Source: Pseudomonas nitroreducens (GTDB taxonomy: Bacteria; Pseudomonadota; Gammaproteobacteria; Pseudomonadales; Pseudomonadaceae). From it: 64,000 bases of DNA. Below, piece by piece: positions 12,747 to 20,095 of the stretch. Positions within the stretch are counted from its first letter, which is position 1. Each line of letters starts with the position of its first letter. The position numbers were made by a program, and so were the translations under genes. The notes beneath the pieces were generated by a model that was given only the letters and a program-made list of their open reading frames with translations, was not told the origin of the DNA and did not search any database. The stretch spans positions 62,001 to 126,000 of the forward strand of contig NZ_JALJXP010000010.1 in the NCBI RefSeq assembly GCF_024170165.1, in the 5' to 3' direction.

Positions 12747-12818
12747 CAATCGCGAACGGAGTCCGCTCCTACGTAGCCGTCCAGCATAGGAGCGGACTTT
12801 GTCCGCGATGATTCATCG
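12747..12818. repeat. REP palindrome copy 2
   Basis: Near-identical copy of 12431-12502, with only a few substitutions over 72 nt, in the same orientation. It sits just downstream of the AraC gene that ends at 12842. Confidence 0.85.
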
Positions 12819-12841
12819 CCCGCTGCGGCGCCAACCTGGAA

Positions 12842-13720
12842 TCAGGCGCGCCCCTGCCGGGCGGTGACCTTCGGATACTCGCCAAACAGCGCGAAATAAG
12901 ACTGGGAAAACCGCCCCAGGTGCCAGAACGACCACTTCATCGCCACCTCGGCCACGGTCATGCCAGACTCGGCGGCGGCCAGCAGGTCGCGGCGGGCGGC
13001 GTTCAGGCGGCGGTTGCGCAGCCAGACGATGGGCGGCATGCCGGCGTAATGCAGGAACGACTGCTGCAGAGTACGCGGCGAAACACCCGCCTTGGCGGCG
13101 AGGTCGGCCATGCCGAACTGCTCGTCGGGGCAGTCGTTGACCACTTCCTTGACCCGCTGCACCACGCGTTTGGCCTGGACGATCGAGCGCGCGCGGCGCC
13201 CCTCTTCCAGCGGCGCTTCGCAGAGCAGCGAGAAACAGTGGGAGACGATGCTCTGCGCCACACCCGGCGCATCCATCGGGTCGTCGCCGGCCGAAGCGCC
13301 GGTGAGCAGGTTGCTCAGCGTAGTCGCCACCGACTGGCAGTGGCCCGAGCGCAGCGGCGTCAGCACCAGGTCAGCGAAGGCGTCGGCCGGCTGGCCCCAG
13401 CTCGCGGATTCCTTGATCACCACCGCCACCTCGCGGTAGTTCTCCGGCGTGACCCAGGCGTTGCGGGTTTCCCCGTCGAGCAGGTAGAGCGCGTTGTCGG
13501 ACATGTCGAAGCTGAACACCAGCGCACCGGGAGGGGCATGGAACTCCTGCTCCACGCGCAGGTTCATCTGCTCTTCAAAGAGCTCGATGCCCTCGACCTC
13601 GGCATGCAGGATGCGCCCGGAGAAGCGCCCGGCGGACATCTGCGTGTACTGCTGTTCCCAACCAGGAATGGCTATGCGCTGCTGATCTACTTCTTGTGCT
13701 TCGACAACCCGGATCGCCAT
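12842..13720 (-). CDS. AraC family transcriptional regulator
   Basis: 292 aa from the ATG at 13720. The open frame continues upstream only as an out-of-frame reading of the RlmN-like gene, so the shorter form is chosen. The N-terminal half (about 1-170) resembles the cupin-like effector domain of EutR/AraC regulators (PGWEQQYTQMSAGRFSGRI, then GALVFSFDMSDNALYLLDGE). The C-terminal double HTH includes MADLAAKAGVSPRTLQQSFLHYAGMPPIVWLRNRRLNAARRDL and a second HTH with KWSFWHLGRFSQSYFALFGEYP. It is 89 bp downstream of and co-oriented with the RlmN-like gene. Target and ligand unknown. Confidence 0.85.
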   Translation of the reverse strand: MAIRVVEAQEVDQQRIAIPGWEQQYTQMSAGRFSGRILHAEVEGIELFEEQMNLRVEQEFHAPPGALVFSFDMSDNALYLLDGETRNAWVTPENYREVAVVIKESASWGQPADAFADLVLTPLRSGHCQSVATTLSNLLTGASAGDDPMDAPGVAQSIVSHCFSLLCEAPLEEGRRARSIVQAKRVVQRVKEVVNDCPDEQFGMADLAAKAGVSPRTLQQSFLHYAGMPPIVWLRNRRLNAARRDLLAAAESGMTVAEVAMKWSFWHLGRFSQSYFALFGEYPKVTARQGRA

Positions 13721-13809
13721 ACCCAGCCCTGCTGGTTCTTTCAGATGCGGCAGGCTAACAACCGTCGCGATACCCGTGCAAGATCTCGAACAGCAAAGGA
13801 GCGCGGTAA

Positions 13810-14856
13810 TTACTCGCTCAGACGAGAATTCCGCCGACCGGAGCTGGCGATCAGCTCGGTCGCCCGCGCACGCAGCTGGCCGCAGCCGCCATCGACATCC
13901 TGCCCGGCGCTGTTGCGCACCTTGGTCAGCACGCCGCGGCTGTGCAGGTAGCGGACAATCTCGACGATGCGCTCGCCGTCCGGGCGCTGGTACTGGTCGC
14001 CTTCCAGCGCGTTGAAGGGGATCAGGTTGAGCACGCCGAACTTGCCCTTGAGCAGGCGCAGGATGCCATCGAGTTCTTCCTGGCTGTCGTTGATGCCCTT
14101 GAGCAGCGTCCACTGATACTGGATCGGGTAGTCCGTAGCACGGGCATAGGCCTCGCCCTGCTCCACCAGCTCCTCGGGCGTCAGCTTCGGCGCGCGTGGC
14201 AGCAGGTGTTCGCGCAATTGGGCATTGCTGGTGTGCAGCGACAGCGCCAGGGCCGGCTTGATCCGCTGCTGCGGCAGGCGCTCGAACACCCGCGGGTCGC
14301 CGACGGTGGAGAACACCAGGTTCTTGTGGCCGATGCCGCCGTCGGTGCCGAGGTAGTCGATGGCTTCCAGCACGTTGTCGAGGTTGTGCGCCGGCTCGCC
14401 CATGCCCATGAACACCACTTTCTTCACCGGTCTTACGCGGCGCGCCAAGACCAGTTGGGCGACGATCTCGGTGGTGGAGAGCTGGCGCAGCAGGCCGCTC
14501 TTGCCGGTCATGCAGAAGCGACAGCCCACGGCGCAGCCAACCTGGGTGGACACGCACACGCCGCCGCGCGGCAACAGCACGCTCTCCACCATCTGCCCAT
14601 CGGCCAGACGCACCAGCAGGCGCTCGGAGTTGTCTCCAGCGGGATGCCGGGAATGGATGGTCGCCAGGGCGTCCAGCTCGGCAGCTATCTGTGCCACGCC
14701 ATTGCGCACGCTCAGCGGCAGGAAGTCCTCGGAGGCCTGGCGCCTGGTGCCGGCATCCAGCGATTTCCCCTGCAGCCAGGCGCGTAGCATCCGTCCGCGG
14801 TGCAGGGGCAGCGCGCCGAGGTCGGCGAGGCGTTGGTCGAGGTCATGGATTCGCAT
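13810..14856 (-). CDS. RlmN/Cfr-family radical SAM RNA methyltransferase paralogue
   Basis: 348 aa. The radical SAM motif CAVGCRFC gives Cys108, Cys112 and Cys115 (CX3CX2C) for the 4Fe-4S cluster. FMGMGEPAHNLDNV and the C-terminal GQDVDGGCGQL motif with Cys325 match the methyl-carrying cysteine of RlmN. RlmN methylates C2 of A2503 in 23S rRNA and A37 in some tRNAs. The protein is shorter and more divergent than the canonical housekeeping RlmN, and no neighbours of the usual rlmN locus (ndk, pilF, ispG) are present, so it is likely an additional paralogue whose RNA target is unproven. Confidence 0.85.
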   Translation of the reverse strand: MRIHDLDQRLADLGALPLHRGRMLRAWLQGKSLDAGTRRQASEDFLPLSVRNGVAQIAAELDALATIHSRHPAGDNSERLLVRLADGQMVESVLLPRGGVCVSTQVGCAVGCRFCMTGKSGLLRQLSTTEIVAQLVLARRVRPVKKVVFMGMGEPAHNLDNVLEAIDYLGTDGGIGHKNLVFSTVGDPRVFERLPQQRIKPALALSLHTSNAQLREHLLPRAPKLTPEELVEQGEAYARATDYPIQYQWTLLKGINDSQEELDGILRLLKGKFGVLNLIPFNALEGDQYQRPDGERIVEIVRYLHSRGVLTKVRNSAGQDVDGGCGQLRARATELIASSGRRNSRLSE

Positions 14857-14968
14857 GGGGCGCGAATCCTACCACCGCCGTGGGCGGCGGCGTAGCGCTA
14901 CCGGTCTGGCTGGAGACCTGAGCACAGCGGTGCTAGGGTCTGCCCATTGCACTGCCCAGGAAGTCGTC

Positions 14969-16108
14969 ATGCACCGGACCGCCCCGCTCTTGCTCACTCT
15001 CACCCCTCTGCTCTTCGCCGGACTCGCCCAGGCCGCCCCGCCGGACTTCGACGCCAGGGTGAACAAGCTCGCCCAGCAGGTCATGCGCGAGCAGAACATC
15101 GCCGGCCTCGCCATCGGCGTCACCGATCACGGCCAGCAGTATTTCTACAACTTCGGCATGGCCTCGAAAGAGAGCAAGCAGCCGGTGAGCAGCGACACGC
15201 TGTTCGAGATCGGCTCGGTGAGCAAGACCTTCACCGCCACCCTCGCCGGCTTCGCCCAGGCCAGCGGCAAGCTCAAACTGCAGGACAGCCCGACGCGCTA
15301 CCTGAAGGAACTGCGCGGCAGCGCGCTGGACAAGGTGACGCTGATCCAGCTCGCCACCCACGTCAGCGGCGGCTTCCCGCTGCAACTGCCTGAAGAGGTG
15401 AAGACGCCGAAGCAGCTCACCGACTACTACAAGGCCTGGCAGCCGCAGTACCCGGCCAATACGCAGCGCACCTACGCCAACCCCAGCATCGGCCTGCTCG
15501 GCATCGCCACGGCGCGCGCGCTCGACATACCGTTCAAGACCGCCCTGCAGCGCAACGTCTTCGCCCCGCTGGGCCTGAGCAACACCCACATCGACGTACC
15601 GGTGACCCGCCAGGCGATCTACGCCCAGGGCTACGACAAGGACGATGCGCCGGTGCGGGTGAACCCCGACCTGGTTGCCGACGAGGCCTATGGCGTGAAG
15701 ACCAGCAGCCGCGACCTGCTGCGTTTCGTCCAGGTGCAGCTGGGCGAGGTGAAGCTCGGTGACAAGCTGCGGGCCGCCGTGGATGCCACCCGCACGGGCT
15801 ACTACCAGGTCGGCCCGATGACCCAGGACCTGGTCTGGGAGCAATACGCCTACCCGCCCAGGCTCGCCGAACTGCAGCAGTACAACGGCAGCAGCATGCT
15901 GGAGAGCCAGCCGGTGAAGCCCCTGCGCAAACCGCTGCCGCCCCGGCAGGACGTCTGGGTGAACAAGACCGGCGCCACCGGCGGTTTCGGCGCCTACGTG
16001 GCGTTCGTCCCGTCGAAGCAGCGCGGCATCGTCATCCTCGCCAACCGCAACTACCCCAACGAGGTGCGGGTGAAGCTGGCCTGGGACATCCTGTCGAAGC
16101 TCGACTGA
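14969..16108 (+). CDS. Class C (AmpC-type) serine beta-lactamase
   Basis: 379 aa with a signal peptide ending near GLAQA. All class C landmarks are present: Ser83-Val-Ser-Lys86 (SXXK) with nucleophile Ser83, Tyr169-Ala-Asn171 (YXN) and Lys333-Thr-Gly (KTG). It has the full AmpC length and the FGAYVAFVPSKQRGIVILANRNYPN C-terminal block typical of Pseudomonas AmpC. Expected role: periplasmic hydrolysis of cephalosporins and other beta-lactams. Ribosome site AGGA at 14959. Unlike P. aeruginosa there is no divergent ampR; the upstream neighbour is the RlmN-like gene, 112 bp away, and I see no clear AmpR-type LysR box there. Confidence 0.94.
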   Translation: MHRTAPLLLTLTPLLFAGLAQAAPPDFDARVNKLAQQVMREQNIAGLAIGVTDHGQQYFYNFGMASKESKQPVSSDTLFEIGSVSKTFTATLAGFAQASGKLKLQDSPTRYLKELRGSALDKVTLIQLATHVSGGFPLQLPEEVKTPKQLTDYYKAWQPQYPANTQRTYANPSIGLLGIATARALDIPFKTALQRNVFAPLGLSNTHIDVPVTRQAIYAQGYDKDDAPVRVNPDLVADEAYGVKTSSRDLLRFVQVQLGEVKLGDKLRAAVDATRTGYYQVGPMTQDLVWEQYAYPPRLAELQQYNGSSMLESQPVKPLRKPLPPRQDVWVNKTGATGGFGAYVAFVPSKQRGIVILANRNYPNEVRVKLAWDILSKLD

Positions 16109-16138
16109 GCCGCCCGCTTTCCCACTTCGCTGCCATAC

Positions 16139-16166
16139 GGTTCGCGAGCATGGCTCGCTCCTGCAG
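16139..16166. repeat. Single REP element (GCGAGCATGGCTCGC variant)
   Basis: GGTTCGCGAGCATGGCTCGC and its CTCCTGCAG tail follow the beta-lactamase gene. It is a solo half of the REPIN family at 12646. Confidence 0.7.
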
Positions 16167-16295
16167 GGGAACTCTGACGCTCCCTGCCCCCTATCGATAA
16201 CGGTGATGTTCTGAATCAAAATGCCGGTAATGCTCCCTGGCGGCGGAACCTGTAGCGTGCTTCCCTGACGCATTCCGCCACTGAGGATCAGTGCC

Positions 16296-17381
16296 TTGCC
16301 CCGTCTCCCACTGCAACGCGCGCCCATCGACGACTACAGCCACTCGCCGCAATACATCGCCGGGCGATTCCGCAACCTCAAGGCGCGCCCGGCCGAGATG
16401 CCCGAACCGAGCGGCAGGGTGCTGTGGGATCTGCTCTTCAACAAGCCGAAGAACACCGTGCCCCGCGCCCCGGTACCCGTACGCGCGCTGAGCCGCGACG
16501 AGCTGGAGCAAGCCCCGGACCGTAGTCTGTACCGCCTCGGCCATTCCACCCTGCTGCTCAAGCTGCGCGGCGGCTGGTGGCTGACCGATCCGGTGTTCTC
16601 CGAGCGCGCCTCGCCCTTCAGCTTCGCCGGGCCCAAGCGCTTCCACGCGCCGCCGATTGCCCTGCAGGATTTGCCGCCGATTCGCGGGGTGATCCTCTCC
16701 CACGACCACTACGACCATCTGGACCGCGCCACCATCGCCGTGCTCGCTGCCCGTGCGGAAGTCTTCCTCACCCCGCTGGGCGTCGGCGACCGCCTGCTGG
16801 ACTGGGGCGTGCCAGCGGAGAAGATCCGCCAACTGGACTGGTGGCAGAGCACCACGGTGGATGGCCTGTGCCTGACCGCCACCCCGGCGCAGCATTTCTC
16901 CGGGCGCGGCATGCGCGATGGCAACCGCACGCTGTGGTGCTCGTGGGTGATCGAGGACGACAGCCTGCGCATCTTCTTCAGCGGCGACACCGGCTACTTC
17001 GACGGCTTCGCCGAGATTGGCCGGCGCTTCGGCCATTTCGACCTGACGCTGATGGAAACCGGCGCCTACAACGAAAACTGGCCCTATGTGCACATGCACC
17101 CGCAGCAGACCGTGCAGGCACACCAGGACCTCAACGGGCGCTGGCTGCTGCCGATCCACAACGGCACCTTCGATCTGGCCATGCACGCCTGGTACGAGCC
17201 CTTCGAGCGCGTGCTGGAAATTGCCGGCGAGCGCGGGTTGACCGTCACCACGCCGATGATGGGCGAGCGCATCGACATCCAGGCGCCCCATCAGGGTGAG
17301 CGCTGGTGGCGCGGCGTGGTGGCCGAGGAAGCCCGCACGCCGGCACCGCGCTGCGGCTGCCGGGCCGCTCGCGAGAGCTGA
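16296..17381 (+). CDS. Metallo-beta-lactamase fold hydrolase (NAPE-PLD/RomA-like)
   Basis: 361 aa. The metal-binding motif SHDHYDHLD gives His136, His138, Asp140 and His141; later ligands are suggested by PAQHFSGRG, FSGDTGYFDGF and LPIHNGTFDLA. The N-terminal block (SHSPQYIAGRFRN, LLFNKPKNTVPRAP, RLGHSTLLLKLRGGWWLTDPVFSERASPFSFAGPKRF) is characteristic of NAPE-PLD-like/RomA proteins. The start appears to be TTG at 16296 with GAGGA 8 nt upstream; no in-frame ATG gives a full N terminus. Probably a cytoplasmic phosphodiesterase or lactonase of unknown substrate. The short tail with Cys-Gly-Cys is not part of the core. Confidence 0.85.
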   Translation: MPRLPLQRAPIDDYSHSPQYIAGRFRNLKARPAEMPEPSGRVLWDLLFNKPKNTVPRAPVPVRALSRDELEQAPDRSLYRLGHSTLLLKLRGGWWLTDPVFSERASPFSFAGPKRFHAPPIALQDLPPIRGVILSHDHYDHLDRATIAVLAARAEVFLTPLGVGDRLLDWGVPAEKIRQLDWWQSTTVDGLCLTATPAQHFSGRGMRDGNRTLWCSWVIEDDSLRIFFSGDTGYFDGFAEIGRRFGHFDLTLMETGAYNENWPYVHMHPQQTVQAHQDLNGRWLLPIHNGTFDLAMHAWYEPFERVLEIAGERGLTVTTPMMGERIDIQAPHQGERWWRGVVAEEARTPAPRCGCRAARES

Positions 17382-17387
17382 GCTCTT

Positions 17388-17423
17388 GTAGGATGGCGTG
17401 GAGCGCAGCGATACCCATCCTAC
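17388..17423. repeat. Short palindromic repeat (GTAGGATGGCGTGGAGC type)
   Basis: GTAGGATGG (17388-17396) pairs with CCATCCTAC (17415-17423). This is a fourth intergenic palindrome family, directly after the hydrolase gene. Confidence 0.65.
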
Positions 17424-17509
17424 GAAAAGCCGCGTCACGCCATGCAGGCTCTGGCTCTTGAAGACTTCCAGAGAAACGCCCGCGCACTCCGAACGCCCCG
17501 TTCAGGAGG

Positions 17510-17694
17510 CCTCGTTGAAGCGGAGTTTCAGGGGTTGAGCGACATGGATGTCGCGAGAGCTGCGATAGGCCAGGGACGGCCCTTCGCAGCGTGCCCCTGA
17601 AACTTCGATTCAACGAGGGAATTTTTCGCCTAAGCGAAAAACCGGATGTCCGGGGCAAGACCTTTGCCTACTTTGCGTCGTTTGGCAAAGTAGG
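17510..17694. repeat. Composite nested inverted-repeat element
   Basis: An outer imperfect 25-bp inverted repeat, starting CCTCGTTGAAGCGGAGTTTC at 17510 and ending CAACGAGG at 17618, encloses two smaller perfect or near-perfect hairpins: GCGACA...TGTCGC (17539-17554) and GCTGCGA...TCGCAGC (17559-17590). Outside it follow TTTTTCGC-CTAA-GCGAAAAA (17622-17641) and CCTACTTTG...CAAAGTAGG (17667-17694). There is no credible ORF. It looks like a multi-hairpin repeat unit, possibly transcribed. Confidence 0.7.
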
Positions 17695-17976
17695 TCGCCC
17701 GAGGGGGCGAAACTCGAAGCCCGCGCGTGCGCCGAAGCGGCGCGGAACACCCAAGCCAAAGCAGCACACCCGAAACATAGGGACAAGCCCTGCCGATGGA
17801 TCGCGCGCATGGCGCGCTCCTACAGATCCGTCGTCAGCACAACGGCGGATAACGCCGGCGCCTTATGCACCCTACGGGTTGGACTTCGAGGCTTTGGACC
17901 TGTGCCATGCGGTTCGCGAGCAAGGACTGGGCGCTCCCCCTCGGTCCTACGAAAAGCCTATACGCGCTACAAAGTT
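17695..17976. other. Non-coding stretch with degenerate repeats
   Basis: No convincing gene. GC-rich spacer, a GCGCGCTCCTACAGATC REP fragment near 17813, and a decayed copy of the 12553-type repeat (CGGCGGATAACGCCGGCG...CCCTACGGG) near 17842-17880. Confidence 0.5.
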
Positions 17977-18681
17977 TCAATCACTGGCCAGCTCGAACAG
18001 CTGCCAGCGCACCGAGCTAACGCCCTTCTCCAGGCTGATGCGGCTGACCATGAGTTCCAGCTGGCCGGTGGCGCCATGGCCGCCGAGCAGTTCGGCGCGC
18101 ACTTCGAGTTTCGCCGGGTTGGCCTGGTCTTCGCTGTGCAGCGATTGCAGGCGCAGTTCGCTGCTGTCCAGGCTGTGCAGCATCAGGCTGCGCACCTGAA
18201 TCTCGTCTTCGGCGCGGCAGATGATGGCGACGCCATAACGCTGCTCGGCCTCGCTGGCCGGCAGCACGTCCTGATGGTTGATGCGCTGGGCGATGTCACG
18301 CAGCAGGATGTTGGCGCAGAGCACCACCACGCTGCCGAGCGCGGCTTCCAGCAGTAGCCCCATGCTGCACAGCACGCCGATGGCGGCAGTACACCAGAGC
18401 GTGGCGGCGGTATTCAGGCCGCGCACGTTCAGGCCGTCACGCATGATCACGCCGCCACCGAGGAAGCCGATCCCGGAAACCACATAAGCGGCAATGCGCG
18501 GCGCATCGGCGGAAAGCCCCGGCATGGCCTGGGTCATCAGCACGAACAGGCAGGCGCCGGTGCTGACCAGCGCGTTGGTGCGCAGGCCGGTGAGACGCTG
18601 GCGCAGTTGGCGTTCGGCGCCGATCAGGGCGCCCAGAATGAGTGCAGCGGCGACCCGCAGCAGGAAGATTTTCCAATCCAT
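17977..18681 (-). CDS. mgtC: MgtC/SapB family inner-membrane protein
   Basis: 234 aa. The N-terminal 130 residues hold four to five membrane segments with family motifs LGALIGAERQLRQRLTGLRTNALVSTGAC, DAPRIAAYVVSGIGFLGGGVI and RGLNTAATLWCTAAIGVL. The remainder is a soluble ACT-like C-terminal domain, as in full-length MgtC. MgtC supports survival in low Mg2+ and inside macrophages, reportedly by modulating the F-type ATP synthase and phosphate uptake. The start at 18681 has GAGGTGG 5 nt upstream; a 15-residue longer frame lacks a ribosome site. A long structured leader and an upstream minus-strand terminator precede it (18682-18990). Confidence 0.88.
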   Translation of the reverse strand: MDWKIFLLRVAAALILGALIGAERQLRQRLTGLRTNALVSTGACLFVLMTQAMPGLSADAPRIAAYVVSGIGFLGGGVIMRDGLNVRGLNTAATLWCTAAIGVLCSMGLLLEAALGSVVVLCANILLRDIAQRINHQDVLPASEAEQRYGVAIICRAEDEIQVRSLMLHSLDSSELRLQSLHSEDQANPAKLEVRAELLGGHGATGQLELMVSRISLEKGVSSVRWQLFELASD

Positions 18682-18938
18682 GTTCCACCTCGTTCGCGGC
18701 GCGCGACCGCTCCATGCGCCGGGCAAGGCCGGCGCGCATTCGGGTGATGGATTGCGAGAGAGCGAAGGGCCGGACCGGCCCCGCAGGGGAATGGTGCAAC
18801 GTCATCCCGTGGCGGGATGCATAGCGCCACTGTCCGCAACGCAGCGAGACAGTGGCAGGGTTCTGCCGGACGGCTCGCTGTTCAGACCTGTCGCAATCGA
18901 CCAGGGCAAGTGTCCAAGGCAGGACTCCTCTTCAATTC
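18682..18938 (-). promoter_or_regulatory. Structured 5' leader candidate of mgtC
   Basis: On the minus strand, between the terminator at 18939-18990 and the mgtC start. It contains a perfect 9-bp hairpin (GCCACTGTC...GACAGTGGC, 18826-18856), a CATCCCG/CGGGATG hairpin near 18802-18819 and GC-rich arms near 18770-18785. A possible 11-codon leader peptide runs from TTG at 18917 to TGA at 18882 behind AAGAGGAG. Enterobacterial mgtC has a regulated leader with a short peptide; whether this unrelated sequence works similarly is inference. Confidence 0.35.
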
Positions 18939-18990
18939 AAAAAAAGCGGCCGGACCCGGTGTGAGCACTGCCCGGGACAGCTACCGGCCG
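18939..18990 (-). terminator. Intrinsic terminator upstream of mgtC (minus strand)
   Basis: On the minus strand CGGCCGG (18990-18984) pairs with CCGGCCG (18953-18947), with a nested CCCGG/CCGGG stem, and is followed by seven T (18945-18939). It would end a transcript starting in the 100 bp before it, which is not a protein gene. It is thus either a small RNA terminator or an attenuator for mgtC. A hairpin CTGC-TAAGG-AAA-CCTTA-AG-GCAG lies just upstream of it at about 19014-19036. Confidence 0.7.
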
Positions 18991-19084
18991 CGAGTCGTCA
19001 TCATCGCCGAGCTGCCTTAAGGTTTCCTTAGCAGGCTATCGGACCTACCATGGCCCCCCCGCCCGAGCCACTCTGGAAATTCGT

Positions 19085-19879
19085 ATGTCGTCTGCCGTCA
19101 GCACCCATGAGCACTGGATCAGCAGCGAAAAGGGCCAGCTGTTCGCCCAGGACTGGACGCCCGCCGAACACACCGGCGAGCCGATCCTGCTGCTGCACGA
19201 CTCGCTGGGCTGCGTGACCTTGTGGCGTGACTTCCCCGAACAGCTCGCACGCGCCACCGGCCGCCAGGTGATCGCCTACGACCGCCTCGGTTTCGGCCGC
19301 TCCGAGCGCTACCCCGGCGCCCTGCCCCTGGATTTCATCGACGACGAGGCGCGCAGTTTCTTCCCCCTGCTGCAACAGTACTTCGGCTTTGAGCGCTGTG
19401 TGGTGTTCGGCCACAGCGTTGGCGGAGCCATGGCAGTGGCCTGTGTGGCACGGCATCCACGGACCTGCGCGGCGCTGGTCACCGAATCGGCCCAGGCCTT
19501 CGTCGAACACCGCACCCGCGACGGCATCCGCGCCGCAGAGCTGGAATTCGCCCGCGAGGGCCAGCTGGAGCGCCTGCAGAAGTACCACGGCGACAAGGCC
19601 TTCTGGGTGCTGCGCGCCTGGGTCGATACCTGGCTGTCCGACGACTTCAGCGACTGGAACCTGGACGCCGAACTGGCCCAAGTGCAGTGCCCGATCCTCA
19701 GCCTGCATGGCGAGCAGGACGAGTACGGCTCAGCCGCGCACCCGGAGCGGCTCACTTCGGTCCCCGGCGTGCCGACCATGCTCCGGCTGCTGCCCGACTG
19801 CGGTCACGTTCCGCACCGCGAGCAGCAGCCGGCGGTGCTGCAGGCAGTCACTGAGTTCCTCCAGCGCTATCTGCCATAG
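19085..19879 (+). CDS. Alpha/beta hydrolase
   Basis: 264 aa. Nucleophile elbow GHSVGG with Ser111, oxyanion region LLLHDSLGCVTLW, acidic residue probably in SLHGEQDEYG, and catalytic His in CGHVPH near the C terminus. No signal peptide, so cytoplasmic. It resembles the MhpC/haloperoxidase-like group of carboxylic ester or C-C bond hydrolases. Substrate unknown; no pathway genes adjoin it. Confidence 0.88.
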   Translation: MSSAVSTHEHWISSEKGQLFAQDWTPAEHTGEPILLLHDSLGCVTLWRDFPEQLARATGRQVIAYDRLGFGRSERYPGALPLDFIDDEARSFFPLLQQYFGFERCVVFGHSVGGAMAVACVARHPRTCAALVTESAQAFVEHRTRDGIRAAELEFAREGQLERLQKYHGDKAFWVLRAWVDTWLSDDFSDWNLDAELAQVQCPILSLHGEQDEYGSAAHPERLTSVPGVPTMLRLLPDCGHVPHREQQPAVLQAVTEFLQRYLP

Positions 19880-20052
19880 GCTCTATTTGCCGTACCCCCC
19901 GTCAGCCGTGGGCTGCGGGATTACCGCCTGGCTGGAAAGTTGAATCTAATCGTGCAGGGCACAGTCACAACGTCCAGGCGCTGTCGGCTCTCGTACCTTG
20001 ATTGATAGAGACGGCCTCAAGGGCGTCGTTGCACAAGCGATTGGCAGGACTC

Positions 20053-20081
20053 GCGCAACGACCGGACTGGTTTCGTTGCGC
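20053..20081 (+). promoter_or_regulatory. Hairpin directly before the SleB-type gene
   Basis: GCGCAACGA (20053-20061) is a perfect inverted repeat of TCGTTGCGC (20073-20081), and the ribosome site AGGTAGG follows at 20083. It is either an operator or an RNA hairpin flanking the ribosome site. Confidence 0.4.
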
Positions 20082-20095
20082 AGGTAGGTTCGCTC

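Noticed and set aside
12431-12818. CRISPR-like array
   Set aside because: Repeats are palindromic REP units of different families with irregular spacing and no cas genes.
13721-14557. N-terminal extension of the AraC frame into the RlmN-like gene
   Set aside because: The upstream residues are an alternate-frame reading of the radical SAM gene; the AraC family begins at the ATG at 13720.
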